Notes: generated from the sequence alone by a model not told the origin. A stretch of 20,803 bases of DNA from Sulfurovum sp. (GCA_026983895.1 JALSTF010000039.1:1-20803), one strand, 5' to 3'. Numbered from the stretch's first letter, positions 1-8,033 are shown. Numbers and translations are program-made.

Positions 1-324
1 ATCCCGCATGACTGGATGGGGCTCGATACCGGTCCAGCCTCTTCACGACTCTTCAGGGAAGTTCTGAACGATGCACAGACGATCATCTGGAATGGTCCGA
101 TGGGGGTCTATGAAATGGATAAATTCTCCAAAGGAAGCATTATGATGTCCCATCATATCGCAGAGACACATGCCACGACCATTGTCGGCGGCGGCGATAC
201 GGCCGATGTGGCACAGCGGGCCGGAGATGTCGATGAAATGACCTTTGTCAGTACCGGGGGCGGAGCAAGTTTGAAGCTTATCGAAGGTGTTAAACTGCCA
301 GGGCTGGAAGCACTGGAAAATTAA
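1..324 (+). CDS. pgk: Phosphoglycerate kinase, C-terminal part (5' end outside window)
   Basis: The 107 visible residues are the C-terminal end of phosphoglycerate kinase, which interconverts 1,3-bisphosphoglycerate plus ADP and 3-phosphoglycerate plus ATP in the cytoplasm. Seen in order: a WMGLDTGP segment, the WNGPMGVYE motif, the glycine-rich nucleotide-binding stretch VGGGDTADV, and the STGGGASL motif followed by a typical LPGLEAL ending. The reading frame is open from base 1, so the gene is truncated only by the window edge. It is followed 13 bases later by tpiA, the usual pgk-tpiA order, so the two are probably co-transcribed. Identification rests on the conserved motifs and is very secure. 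Confidence 0.97.
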   Translation: MPHDWMGLDTGPASSRLFREVLNDAQTIIWNGPMGVYEMDKFSKGSIMMSHHIAETHATTIVGGGDTADVAQRAGDVDEMTFVSTGGGASLKLIEGVKLPGLEALEN

Positions 325-337
325 AAAGGATGAACGG

Positions 338-1027
338 ATGATCTTTGCAGCCAATTTCAAAATGAATCATACACGGGAAAGTACAAAAAACTATTTGAAT
401 GTTTTGCAGCAAAAACTGACTGCAAAAAAGAGTGCGGACCGTGTATTGATTTTTCCTCCGGCAACAGCGCTCGACAGTTATCACGGTGATTTCACCGTAG
501 GGGCGCAGAATGCCTATATGGCACGTAACGGTGCCTATACCGGAGAGATCGGTTTGGAACAGCTGGAAGAATTCGGTATCAGGACCATTTTGATAGGGCA
601 CAGCGAAAGACGTGATATTTTTGGAGAACGCCAGGAACATATTGCCGAGAAGTTCGCCTATTTCAAAGCACAGGGATTTGAGATCATTTACTGTATCGGT
701 GAAGCACTGGAAATACGTGAAGAGGGCAATGAAGCTGTGATGGCCCACCTTTTTGCCCAGTTTGAGGGGATCGATCTCTCTTATGAAAAGCTCATTGTGG
801 CTTATGAACCCATTTGGGCGATAGGAACAGGACGTTCCGCCAAAACAGAAGAGATCGCCTCTACGCATCAGGCATTGAAACAGAAGCTTGACAGACCATT
901 GCTTTACGGCGGTTCTGTCAAACCTGCAAATATCAAAGAGATCACTGCGATAGAGGGTGTGGATGGTGTTTTGGTAGGCTCTGCTTCGTTGGACGTGGAA
1001 AGTTTTTCAGAGATGATCTTCGCGTAG
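338..1027 (+). CDS. tpiA: Triosephosphate isomerase
   Basis: Interconverts glyceraldehyde-3-phosphate and dihydroxyacetone phosphate in the cytoplasm. The 229-residue protein has the TIM-barrel catalytic residues: Lys8 in AANFKMN, His88 in LIGHSERR and Glu157 in AYEPIWAIGTG. The phosphate-binding segments YGGSVKP (190-196) and GVLVGSAS (210-217) follow. An in-frame extension reaches back to 287, but it overlaps pgk and would add residues foreign to the family. ATG 338 has AAAAAGGA about 7 bases upstream and starts at the family N terminus. At about 230 residues it is on the short side, as in other Campylobacterota. Likely expressed with pgk. Confidence 0.97.
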   Translation: MIFAANFKMNHTRESTKNYLNVLQQKLTAKKSADRVLIFPPATALDSYHGDFTVGAQNAYMARNGAYTGEIGLEQLEEFGIRTILIGHSERRDIFGERQEHIAEKFAYFKAQGFEIIYCIGEALEIREEGNEAVMAHLFAQFEGIDLSYEKLIVAYEPIWAIGTGRSAKTEEIASTHQALKQKLDRPLLYGGSVKPANIKEITAIEGVDGVLVGSASLDVESFSEMIFA

Positions 1028-1051
1028 GGTAAATGCTCCGCCTTTTTTACA

Positions 1052-1078
1052 GGAATCCTCTCAGGAGGAGAGCTTTCC
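1052..1078. repeat. Imperfect inverted repeat between tpiA and nusA ends
   Basis: Eleven-base arms (GGAATCCTCTC and GAGAGCTTTCC) with two central mismatches enclose a 5-base loop in the space between the convergent tpiA and nusA. Neither strand has a clear T-run directly after the stem, though six Ts lie just before it on the + strand. It may act as a weak bidirectional terminator; this is inference from position. Confidence 0.35.
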
Positions 1079-1112
1079 GCCTCCCTTTATTGCTGCACCA
1101 AGTAAAAACTAC

Positions 1113-2276
1113 TTATTTAAACAGATCTTCAAGAGCTGATGTGTCAGTCGTTTTTGTAGCTTCCTTGTTGGAACTGCTGTCCACCTGTCTCTCTGTTACC
1201 CCTTCTACTTCATTCAGTTCAATGGTATAGCCTGTCAGCATGGATGCCAGACGGATGTTGATGCCGCTTTTCCCGATGGCTTTTGCTTTCTGGTCTCCGG
1301 TAATATTGATAACCGCCTTTTTTTCTTCCTGATCTACTTTGATACTCTGTGTGATCGCAGGACTCAGTGCACGGGTAATGAAGATCTCGGGAATCGGAGA
1401 GTATTCGATACAGTCTATATTTTCTCCGTTCAGTTCTTCGCTGACCGCATTGATCCGTACCCCTTTGACACCGACTGCTGCACCGATAGGGTCTACATTC
1501 ATCTGATCCGTCTTAAGTGCGATCTTCGCTCTTTCTCCAGGGATCCTTGCCGCATTGACGATCTCTACGACGCCATCAGCGATCTCAGGTACTTCACTGG
1601 CCATCAGGGCTTCAAGGAATTTCGGTGAAGTTCTGGTAAGTTCGAGGAAAAGGCCATACTGAGGATCGACAGAGACATAGCGAAGCAGTGCTCTGATCGT
1701 ATCTCCCCGTTTGAATTTTTCTCCTTTGATACGGTTTCTCAGGGTCAGGATACCTTTAAGTTCACCGATCTCGACATGGGTATTGTCATCATTGTCAATC
1801 CTGTTGACAGTTCCCAGCATGACTGTACCGACTTTCTCTCTGTACTTTTCGAAAAGATCCTGCTCAATACGTCTTTGAATATGATATTCAAGTTCCCTGA
1901 AAAGGTTGGCAGAAGCTGTACGCCCGTGCTCCTCCAGAATGAACTCTTCTGTCAGTTTGTCCCCGATCTCAAGTGATTCATCGAACTCTTTGGCTTCGGA
2001 AAGAGGCATAAAAGCATCGGAAAGTATTTTCTCTTTATGGTCCTCTTTCCCGACTTCAACATAAAGTTGTTCATCGTCATCCGCTACCACAGTAATCACT
2101 TTGTGTACAGAATAGGTTTTCGTATCGTTGTCTATAGTCACTTCAAAATGACTTGTAAAGCTTGTCAGTTTTTTAGCTGTATTGATAAGAGCCTCTTTAA
2201 AGGCTTCGATGGCATGTTCTCTAGAAATATTCTTTTCATGTGCGATCGCTTCTATGATGTCCAGTATTTTTTCCAT
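1113..2276 (-). CDS. nusA: Transcription termination/antitermination factor NusA
   Basis: RNA polymerase-binding factor that modulates pausing, termination and antitermination. The 387-residue protein shows the NusA N-terminal domain (about 1-130, beginning MEKILDIIEAIAHEK), an S1 RNA-binding domain (about 150-215, with GTVNRI and ELKGILTLRNRI), and two KH domains (GVKGVRI at 269-275; IGKSGINIRLAS at 334-345). It lacks the acidic C-terminal repeats found in the roughly 495-residue E. coli protein, which is normal for this phylum. AAGGA seven bases upstream supports the start. The gene stands alone here: neither rimP nor infB lies beside it. The acidic, low-complexity tail (residues 360-387) is probably disordered. 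Confidence 0.97.
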   Translation of the reverse strand: MEKILDIIEAIAHEKNISREHAIEAFKEALINTAKKLTSFTSHFEVTIDNDTKTYSVHKVITVVADDDEQLYVEVGKEDHKEKILSDAFMPLSEAKEFDESLEIGDKLTEEFILEEHGRTASANLFRELEYHIQRRIEQDLFEKYREKVGTVMLGTVNRIDNDDNTHVEIGELKGILTLRNRIKGEKFKRGDTIRALLRYVSVDPQYGLFLELTRTSPKFLEALMASEVPEIADGVVEIVNAARIPGERAKIALKTDQMNVDPIGAAVGVKGVRINAVSEELNGENIDCIEYSPIPEIFITRALSPAITQSIKVDQEEKKAVINITGDQKAKAIGKSGINIRLASMLTGYTIELNEVEGVTERQVDSSSNKEATKTTDTSALEDLFK

Positions 2277-2372
2277 AAAGTTTTCCTTGAATAATGTTTC
2301 AATTTTACCGCTACTAGAGGTAACATAACAATGTTAAGAACGTCTGGGAGAGCAGTGTTTTTGAAGAGTTGT

Positions 2373-2378
2373 ATTATA
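2373..2378 (-). promoter_or_regulatory. Candidate -10 box for nusA
   Basis: On the - strand this reads TATAAT, about 97 bases before the nusA start, which implies a leader of about 90 bases. No good -35 is visible, as is common for the major sigma factor of this phylum. The 189-base gap also carries the promoter of the divergent gene. Confidence 0.5.
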
Positions 2379-2406
2379 TCTCATCTAACCTTTACCGAAA
2401 ATAAAG

Positions 2407-2412
2407 TATAAT
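2407..2412 (+). promoter_or_regulatory. Candidate -10 box for the HP0268-like gene and downstream miaB
   Basis: A perfect TATAAT lies in AT-rich DNA 53 bases before the ATG at 2466. It is the only strong -10 match upstream of the + strand group that starts here. Confidence 0.5.
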
Positions 2413-2465
2413 AAATCAAATTGATGTTATGAATCTTATAAGAATGACTATAAAGGGTATAAAGA

Positions 2466-2705
2466 ATGAAACTGAAACTTGCTAGAACGACACTGAAAGC
2501 AAAACCTAAAACCATTGAATTGAAGAAACTGGAAGAGGAACTAGCAAGCAGATCAATATTTTATTTTGACAAGGACAATTCCCACAAAGAACTCAAGGAG
2601 CTCATCGAATATTTCGAAGAGAAAGGGTATTCTGTCTATATGCGCGAGGTAAAATATGGTCTCGATGATAACGAATTTATCTACGAAGTCCATATCATAG
2701 CGTAA
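2466..2705 (+). CDS. HP0268-family small protein (putative nicking endonuclease/ribonuclease)
   Basis: The 79-residue protein resembles Helicobacter pylori HP0268 along its length: an N-terminal MKLKLARTT strand, the central RSIFYFDKDNSHKELKELIEYFEEKGYSVY and the terminal FIYEVHII. HP0268 has been reported to nick DNA and cleave RNA; whether this homologue does so is inference. The family appears restricted to Campylobacterota. The gene precedes miaB and a DUF374 acyltransferase, the same order as HP0268-HP0270, which supports the identification. AAAGGG about 8 bases upstream of the ATG is a plausible ribosome binding site. Start and end are unambiguous. Confidence 0.85.
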   Translation: MKLKLARTTLKAKPKTIELKKLEEELASRSIFYFDKDNSHKELKELIEYFEEKGYSVYMREVKYGLDDNEFIYEVHIIA

Positions 2706-2721
2706 GGAAACACTTTTCCTT
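2704..2721 (+). repeat. Small perfect hairpin at the HP0268-like stop codon
   Basis: AAGGAAA and TTTCCTT (7 bp) enclose a 4-base loop and overlap the TAA stop, 15 bases before the miaB ATG. No T-run follows. It could tune read-through or translation of miaB, which has no obvious ribosome binding site of its own; that role is inference. Confidence 0.4.
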
Positions 2722-2735
2722 CCTGTAATAATTCC

Positions 2736-4031
2736 ATGAAAAAACTATTTATAGAAACGCTCGGATGTGCAATGAACGTCCGGGACAGCGAACACATGAT
2801 CGCGGAACTCAACCGCAAAGAACCTTACGAACTCACACAGAATCTTGACGAAGCAGACCTTATTATTATCAACACCTGTTCAGTCAGGGAAAAACCTGTC
2901 GCCAAACTCTTTTCGGAGATCGGTGTATTCAACAAACATAAAAAACCCGGAGCGAAGATCGGTGTCGCGGGATGTACGGCGAGCCATCTTGGCAAAGATA
3001 TTATCAAAAGGGCCCCTTCGGTCGACTTTGTTATCGGGGCGAGAAATGTTTCCAAGATCACGCAGGTCGTGGATAAAAAGCATGCTGTCGAGATCGATAC
3101 GGATTATGATGAAAGCACTTATGCTTTCGGGGAGTATCGTACCAATCCTTTCAAAGCGATGGTGAACATTTCCATCGGGTGCGACAAATCCTGCACTTTC
3201 TGCATCGTACCGGCGACACGCGGAGACGAGATCTCTATTCCCAGCGACCTTTTGGTGCAGGAGATCACCAAAGCAGTAGGCACCGGTGCGAAAGAGATCA
3301 TGCTGCTTGGGCAGAATGTCAACAATTACGGCAGGCGCTTCGGGGCCGTGGAAGAGAAGATAGACTTTACGGGTCTACTTCGGAAGATCTCGAAGATAGA
3401 AGGGCTTGAACGCATCCGCTTCACCTCTCCCCATCCTTTGCATATGGATGATGCTTTCCTTGAAGAATTCGCTTCCAATCCGAAGATATGCAAGCAGATC
3501 CATGTACCGCTGCAGAGTGGATCGACCTCTCTTCTCAAAGCGATGAAACGCGGATATACCAAAGAGAATTTCCTGGATCGCTGTGAGAAGATACGAAGGC
3601 TCTGTCCCGAAGCAACCATTTCAACAGATATCATTGTGGGATTTCCGGGGGAGAGTGAAGAGGATTTTGAGGATACGATGGATGTTCTTGAACGGGTACG
3701 CTTTGAACAGCTCTTCTCGTTTAAATACTCTCCCAGACCTCATACGGAAGCGGCAGATTTTGAAGCACAGATAGACAACAACATTGCCGGAGAACGTTTG
3801 ACAAGGCTTCAGAAACGACATACGGAGATCCTTGATGAAGTGATGGATGCACAGCTTGGGAAAGTACATACGGTCTACTTCGACGAGCTTAAACCCGGCG
3901 GCAGGGTTTCCGGACGCAGTGATGACGGGAAACTGGTCTTTGTGGAAGGCAGCGAAGAGCTGCTGGGAAAGATCAGTGATATCAAGATCACGAAAACTTC
4001 ACGTGGCGCACTTGACGGTGTATTGGTGTAG
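2736..4031 (+). CDS. miaB: tRNA-2-methylthio-N6-dimethylallyladenosine synthase MiaB
   Basis: Radical-SAM methylthiotransferase that adds the 2-methylthio group to i6A37 of tRNAs. The 431 residues show the full layout: N-terminal UPF0004 domain with cluster cysteines Cys11 (TLGCAMNVRDSE), Cys48 (NTCSVREKP) and Cys80 (AGCTAS); the radical-SAM triad Cys149, Cys153, Cys156 in GCDKSCTFCIVPATRG; LLGQNVNNYG; and a C-terminal TRAM domain. CSVREK and the RDSE motif distinguish it from its paralogue RimO, encoded about 4 kb away on the other strand. The DUF374 acyltransferase starts 5 bases after its stop, so the two are probably one transcript. No clear Shine-Dalgarno sequence precedes its ATG. Confidence 0.97.
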   Translation: MKKLFIETLGCAMNVRDSEHMIAELNRKEPYELTQNLDEADLIIINTCSVREKPVAKLFSEIGVFNKHKKPGAKIGVAGCTASHLGKDIIKRAPSVDFVIGARNVSKITQVVDKKHAVEIDTDYDESTYAFGEYRTNPFKAMVNISIGCDKSCTFCIVPATRGDEISIPSDLLVQEITKAVGTGAKEIMLLGQNVNNYGRRFGAVEEKIDFTGLLRKISKIEGLERIRFTSPHPLHMDDAFLEEFASNPKICKQIHVPLQSGSTSLLKAMKRGYTKENFLDRCEKIRRLCPEATISTDIIVGFPGESEEDFEDTMDVLERVRFEQLFSFKYSPRPHTEAADFEAQIDNNIAGERLTRLQKRHTEILDEVMDAQLGKVHTVYFDELKPGGRVSGRSDDGKLVFVEGSEELLGKISDIKITKTSRGALDGVLV

Positions 4032-4036
4032 CCGCC

Positions 4037-4657
4037 ATGAAAAACAGGCTCAGAAGTGCAGCATCGGTCGTTGTCCCTCCCCTTGTGTATCTTCTGATGC
4101 GGCTTCTCTGGTGGACAAGCAAAAAAAAATTCCATTTCATCTCTGAGGTAAGTGATGCACAGCATGTCTGCGTCTGCTGGCATGCTGAATTGCTGATGAG
4201 CCCTCAGGCATACAGAAAAATACACCCAGCACAGCCTGCTTCTGCCATCATCTCCTCGCATTTCGACGGTTCTCTGATCGCAGGAACGCTTCAGCTGTTG
4301 GGTATCCGTCCCTTGCGGGGTTCCAGTAAAAAAGGTGCCAGGCAGGTTCTGATGCAGGCATTTAAAAGTATCAAGTCAGGAGAAGAAGTACTCATTACTC
4401 CAGACGGTCCCCGCGGGCCGCGGCACTCCATGAGTGACGGTGCTGTAGGTATCGCGCTGAAAAGTCATCTTCCTGTTTTCATTATGAACTATCAGGCAAA
4501 GTCATATTGGGAACTTAAAAGCTGGGACAGGTTCGTCATACCCAAGCCGTTCACAAAGATCGATTTCTACCTGCAAAGTCTTTCGCTTGAAGGAATGGCA
4601 TTGGAAGAGGCAAAAGCATTTTTGAAAGAAAAAATGCTGGAATACACGATACCATAG
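4037..4657 (+). CDS. DUF374 / lysophospholipid acyltransferase-family protein
   Basis: A 206-residue protein of the DUF374 group within the LPLAT acyltransferase superfamily. Visible motifs: an N-terminal hydrophobic segment (about 8-26), CVCWHAELLMSP (family WHG-like motif), IISSHFDGSLIAGTLQLLGI, RGSSKKGARQ and TPDGPRGPRHSMSDGA. The family is thought to transfer acyl chains to lipid or lipid A-like acceptors at the inner membrane; the substrate here is unknown. It corresponds in position to HP0270, after miaB. Only 5 bases separate it from miaB and no ribosome binding site is visible, so translational coupling is likely. Confidence 0.85.
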   Translation: MKNRLRSAASVVVPPLVYLLMRLLWWTSKKKFHFISEVSDAQHVCVCWHAELLMSPQAYRKIHPAQPASAIISSHFDGSLIAGTLQLLGIRPLRGSSKKGARQVLMQAFKSIKSGEEVLITPDGPRGPRHSMSDGAVGIALKSHLPVFIMNYQAKSYWELKSWDRFVIPKPFTKIDFYLQSLSLEGMALEEAKAFLKEKMLEYTIP

Positions 4658-4659
4658 CC

Positions 4660-4684
4660 GTAGGGTGGGCATATTATGCCCGCC
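4660..4684 (+). repeat. 25-bp hairpin repeat, copy 1
   Basis: Starts GTAGGGTGGGCAT and ends ATGCCCGCC, forming a 9-bp stem with one G.T wobble and a 3-base loop. It begins two bases after the acyltransferase stop codon. It matches two further copies at 5570-5594 and 5651-5675. No T-run follows, so it is not a classical terminator. Confidence 0.75.
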
Positions 4685-4726
4685 AAAAGATAAGATCACA
4701 GCCAATGGTGAAAGTCGGGAGAAACA

Positions 4727-5569
4727 ATGCAACAACGCAATACAAGCCTTGAAACCTACATTGAAGATTTCTTGAACTATATGCTTGATGTGCGGGGATA
4801 TTCCGAAAAGACGGTGGAGACTTACGAGATCGCGTTGCGGCAAATGTCAGAAGTGAGTCATTTTTATCTTGAAGAGGGAATGCAGATACTCGATATCACC
4901 CCCTTTCGTTTTGCCATCGTCGAGAACAGCAAGAAGACTATCGTCAAAAAACTCTCTGCCGTACGGTCTTTTGTCACATATCTTGAAGATCAATGCCAGA
5001 TCGGTGTCAAGCTGGTCGCAGACGAGTCCATAAAGGTACCCCAGAGCCTCCCCAAGCCGATCGAAGAGCGGTATATAGATGAGGTATTAGGAAAAGCGAA
5101 CTTGGAGGAGAAACTGCTCATCACGATGCTTTACGGTCTGGGACTGCGGATCTCCGAACTGAGCGGACTGAAACTTTCCGATATTAATGGGGAGTGGATA
5201 CAGATACATGGCAAGGGAAGCAAAGTGAGAGAACTTCCTCTGCTGGCATCGCTACAGAAGATGATCGGTGTGTACCGGGAGCAAAATATGCCCAAAAAGT
5301 ATCTTTTTGAAAAAGGAAATGCTCCGATGAACAGTGCGCAACTGCGCTATAGGCTGACCAAACTGTTCAAAAAAGAGGGCCTGAAAGTCACCCCCCATCA
5401 GCTGCGCCACTCCTTCGCCACCCATCTGCTCAACCACGGCGCACGCATCGCCGATGTCAGCGAACTGCTTGGCCATGAAACGATGGCGACCACCCAGGTC
5501 TATACCAAACTGGGTTCTGTCAAAAAAATGCAGGAGTATATGAAAGCGCATCCGCTGGCAGGCAAGTAG
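4727..5569 (+). CDS. XerC/XerD-family tyrosine recombinase
   Basis: Site-specific recombinase that cuts DNA through a phosphotyrosine. The 280 residues contain an N-terminal SAM-like core-binding domain (about 1-95) and a catalytic domain with the complete active site: Arg141 (GLGLRISEL), a Lys in GKGSKVRELP (about 163-166), His224 and Arg227 (HQLRHSFATHLL), His250 (LLGHETM) and Tyr259 (QVYTKL). Size and motifs fit chromosome-dimer-resolving Xer proteins. It is about 75 residues shorter than the XerH of Helicobacter and Campylobacter (about 355-360), so I do not assign xerH. GGGAGA precedes the ATG by 6 bases. It is flanked on both sides by the 25-bp hairpin repeat. It may be the dif recombinase, but no dif site is evident here. 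Confidence 0.9.
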   Translation: MQQRNTSLETYIEDFLNYMLDVRGYSEKTVETYEIALRQMSEVSHFYLEEGMQILDITPFRFAIVENSKKTIVKKLSAVRSFVTYLEDQCQIGVKLVADESIKVPQSLPKPIEERYIDEVLGKANLEEKLLITMLYGLGLRISELSGLKLSDINGEWIQIHGKGSKVRELPLLASLQKMIGVYREQNMPKKYLFEKGNAPMNSAQLRYRLTKLFKKEGLKVTPHQLRHSFATHLLNHGARIADVSELLGHETMATTQVYTKLGSVKKMQEYMKAHPLAGK

Positions 5570-5594
5570 GCAGGGTGGTACATTTATGCCCACC
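5570..5594 (+). repeat. 25-bp hairpin repeat, copy 2
   Basis: Starts directly after the recombinase stop codon: GCAGGGTGG ... ATGCCCACC. The outer GGTGG/CCACC stem and inner CAT/ATG pairs can form. It is 21/25 identical to copy 3 when copy 3 is reversed. Confidence 0.75.
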
Positions 5595-5650
5595 TTATAG
5601 GGAATGTAATATTCAAAGGATATATCTTTTATAGGTGAACTTGGTTCATT

Positions 5651-5675
5651 GGTGGGCTTAAAAGCACCACCCTAC
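5651..5675 (-). repeat. 25-bp hairpin repeat, copy 3 (overlaps tilS stop)
   Basis: On the - strand it starts GTAGGGTGGTGC and ends AAGCCCACC; the TAG within its first four bases is the stop codon of tilS. Its orientation relative to the preceding gene is therefore the same as in copies 1 and 2. Confidence 0.75.
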
Positions 5676-6646
5676 GGGAGATTCTGTATCTCGATCTTCT
5701 CTGCAAAACAATAGGCTCTGATCTTGTGTGGTATTTTTAATATACGGCATTGCTCTTTGAATTTTTTAGGCATATCAACGGTCGAATAGGGTGCGACATA
5801 AAGCAGTCCGTTTTGCAGTTCAACTGCCCACTTCCCTCCAATCACAAGACTTTCCTCTTTTTCTATTTCTTGGCGCTGGGATGAAGAGAGCAGATAGCCA
5901 AGCATTTTGAGCGTCAAATCGGTTGCCTTGGCCTTAGCAGTAGGAGAATGAAGTTTGATGATGCGCAGCTCTTTTTCGGCATAAACGGTTTCAAACGTTT
6001 TTTCGAGTGCTTCTTTGTCTTTTCTGAGGTACTCAAAACTGCGTTTGATCCCCTCTTTGTATTGCGCAATGAATGGATCAGAGAAATATTTTCTAAAGTG
6101 GTTGCGTTCATACTGTTCGTCTGTATTGCTTTCATCTACAAAATAGGGATAATGATGATGCTTTAGATATCCAAGAAGCTCCTCTTTGCTGTAGGAGAGC
6201 AGGGGCCTGACAAGGGTATATCCCTCTCTTTTGCTGACGGGTTCAAGTCCAATAAGCTCGCAGATCCCTGCACCTTTGCTAAGTCGCATCAGCATCCACT
6301 CCAGCTGGTCATTGAGCTGATGAGCGGTCAGAAGATTGTTGTAGTTGTGTTCTTTCATGAGTGATTCAAAAAAGCTATAACGAAACGTACGGGCGTTGGC
6401 CTCAAAGTGTGATTGGAATTCGGGTGCTTTGGTCGTATAGCATTTTAGTCCATACTTTTGAGCCAGTGCTTGGGCATGAGCCATCTCTTTTTTACTTTGC
6501 GCTCTTGTTCCATAGTCTACAATGGCAATATCAAAAGGAATATGATGTTCAAGGAGCAAAAAGAAGAGAGCGGATGAGTCCACTCCGCCTGAAAATGCCA
6601 AGAGGTTTTTTTTATTTTGCAGGTCAGAGGTATCAATGGGGAGCAT
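5672..6646 (-). CDS. tilS: tRNA(Ile)-lysidine synthase
   Basis: Adds lysine to C34 of the CAU-anticodon tRNA-Ile so that it reads AUA, an essential cytoplasmic reaction using ATP. The N-type ATP-pyrophosphatase loop LAFSGGVDSSALF (16-28) is clear, followed by VDYGTRAQS, NARTFRYSFFE and TAHQLNDQLEWMLMRLSKGAG, the family's usual segments. The 324-residue protein is short compared with E. coli (about 430) and lacks most of the C-terminal region, as is usual in this phylum. An in-frame TTG at 6676 would start inside rimO; ATG 6646, four bases after the rimO stop, is preferred and suggests coupling. The stop codon is part of a 25-bp hairpin repeat. Confidence 0.93.
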   Translation of the reverse strand: MLPIDTSDLQNKKNLLAFSGGVDSSALFFLLLEHHIPFDIAIVDYGTRAQSKKEMAHAQALAQKYGLKCYTTKAPEFQSHFEANARTFRYSFFESLMKEHNYNNLLTAHQLNDQLEWMLMRLSKGAGICELIGLEPVSKREGYTLVRPLLSYSKEELLGYLKHHHYPYFVDESNTDEQYERNHFRKYFSDPFIAQYKEGIKRSFEYLRKDKEALEKTFETVYAEKELRIIKLHSPTAKAKATDLTLKMLGYLLSSSQRQEIEKEESLVIGGKWAVELQNGLLYVAPYSTVDMPKKFKEQCRILKIPHKIRAYCFAEKIEIQNLP

Positions 6647-6650
6647 GGTA

Positions 6651-7964
6651 TTAGAGTGGCTTGATAAGTGTGGCAAGAAGCTGTGCCCCTACCCGTTCCG
6701 TTATCTTTGCCTTATACACCTTTCCATATTCCACGGGCAGATCTGAAGTGTCGTTGATGAGGATCTCCCCGTCTATGTCCACGGCCCACTGAAGGGGTCT
6801 GGCTGAGAGAAGGTATTCGTGTTCGTCGCTTTCGCCGTCTATGACAAGTTCTACCGTTTTCCCCACCATCTTTTCAAGGGAATGGAGGGTAGATCTTTCT
6901 GCGATCTCTCCAAGGATCTCGGCCCTTTCGTCGATGGCATCCTGCGGGATCTGCTCCATAGTGTAGGCGGAGGTAGTCTCTTCGTTGGAGTAGTGGAAGG
7001 TGTTAAATCGGTCAAAGCCGAAATCTTCCATGAAGTTGCAGAGTTTCTCGAAACTCTCCTGGCTTTCTCCCGGGTGCCCGGCAATGACGGAGGTACGCAG
7101 GAAAGCATCCGGCCTGCTTTTCATATATTCGAGCAGTTCGATGGTCTTTTTTTCTCCAAAACCGCGTTTCATGGTCTTGAGTATGGCATCATCGATGTGC
7201 TGGATGGGCATATCGTAATAGGTTTGGAAGATCTGCGAGTCGGAAATGGCATCGATGAGTTCGAAGGTCGTCGTACTGGGATAGAGGTAGAGGATGCGCG
7301 CGCTTCTCACACCTCCGATCTCTTCGACCGTTCGGATGAGGTCGATGAGCCCATCTTTGAGGCCCATGTCGCGTCCGTAGCTCGATGAGTCCTGTGAAAT
7401 GAATGAGAAGTCATAGTAGCCCTGTTGGGCCAGCATTCTGACCTCTTTTGCAATGGAGGAGAGGGAGCGTGAATGGAGTTTCCCTTTGAAGCTGGGAATG
7501 GCGCAGAACGAGCAGCTCTGGTTGCACCCTTCGGCGATCTTGATGTAAGCGTGGTAGTTCGAACCGGTAATGACCCTTCCGGAGGTCTCGGTTGCCAGAT
7601 AGACCTCGGGAGAGAAGGTGCTCTGCTTGGATGCAATGAGTGCGTCTATCTTTTCGTAATCACCCACGCCGGTAAAGATATCGATCTCAGGCATATCCTG
7701 CTGCAGTTCCTCTTTGTAGCGTTCCGAGAGGCATCCGCTCATCACAAGAATGGAGTCTTTTTTGCGCTCTTCGTGCAGGGAAAGCACCGTGTTGATACTC
7801 TCTTCTTTCGCCGCATCGATGAACCCGCAGGTGTTGACGATGATAACATCGGCTTCAGTGTTGTCATCGGTGATCTCATACTCTTTGAGTCTGCCGAGCA
7901 TGACTTCGGAGTCGACAAGGTTCTTGGTGCAGCCGAGGCTGACGAGGTGTAGTTTTTTTGTCAT
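6651..7964 (-). CDS. rimO: Ribosomal protein S12 methylthiotransferase RimO
   Basis: Radical-SAM enzyme that methylthiolates an aspartate of ribosomal protein S12. The 437-residue protein has the UPF0004 cysteines Cys12 (SLGCTKNLVDSE), Cys46 (VNTCGFIDAAKEES) and Cys78 (MSGCLSERY), and the radical-SAM triad Cys147, Cys151, Cys154 (EGCNQSCSFCAIPSFKG). A C-terminal TRAM domain follows. GCTKNLVDSE and CGFIDAAKEES are RimO signatures and separate it from MiaB. The frame is open to an ATG at 7991, but the TATAAT at 7990-7995 overlaps that codon, so the ATG at 7964 is the likely start, with a leader of about 20 bases. tilS follows 4 bases after the stop, probably in the same transcript. Confidence 0.95.
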   Translation of the reverse strand: MTKKLHLVSLGCTKNLVDSEVMLGRLKEYEITDDNTEADVIIVNTCGFIDAAKEESINTVLSLHEERKKDSILVMSGCLSERYKEELQQDMPEIDIFTGVGDYEKIDALIASKQSTFSPEVYLATETSGRVITGSNYHAYIKIAEGCNQSCSFCAIPSFKGKLHSRSLSSIAKEVRMLAQQGYYDFSFISQDSSSYGRDMGLKDGLIDLIRTVEEIGGVRSARILYLYPSTTTFELIDAISDSQIFQTYYDMPIQHIDDAILKTMKRGFGEKKTIELLEYMKSRPDAFLRTSVIAGHPGESQESFEKLCNFMEDFGFDRFNTFHYSNEETTSAYTMEQIPQDAIDERAEILGEIAERSTLHSLEKMVGKTVELVIDGESDEHEYLLSARPLQWAVDIDGEILINDTSDLPVEYGKVYKAKITERVGAQLLATLIKPL

Positions 7965-7989
7965 TGGAAATATCTTTAAATTTTTTGAC

Positions 7990-7995
7990 ATTATA
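7990..7995 (-). promoter_or_regulatory. Candidate -10 box for rimO-tilS
   Basis: Reads TATAAT on the - strand and predicts a transcription start near 7983, downstream of the alternative ATG at 7991. This decides the rimO start in favour of 7964. Confidence 0.55.
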
Positions 7996-8033
7996 GCATA
8001 TTACATTATTCTGCTATAGGACTGGAAATACTA

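Noticed and set aside
1024..1035. GTAGGGT at the tpiA stop as a further copy of the hairpin repeat
   Set aside because: Only seven bases match and no hairpin partner follows.
5595..5650. A possible dif site beside the recombinase (AAAGGATATATCTTT-like inverted sequence)
   Set aside because: The two halves do not match known dif or difH arms in length or sequence.
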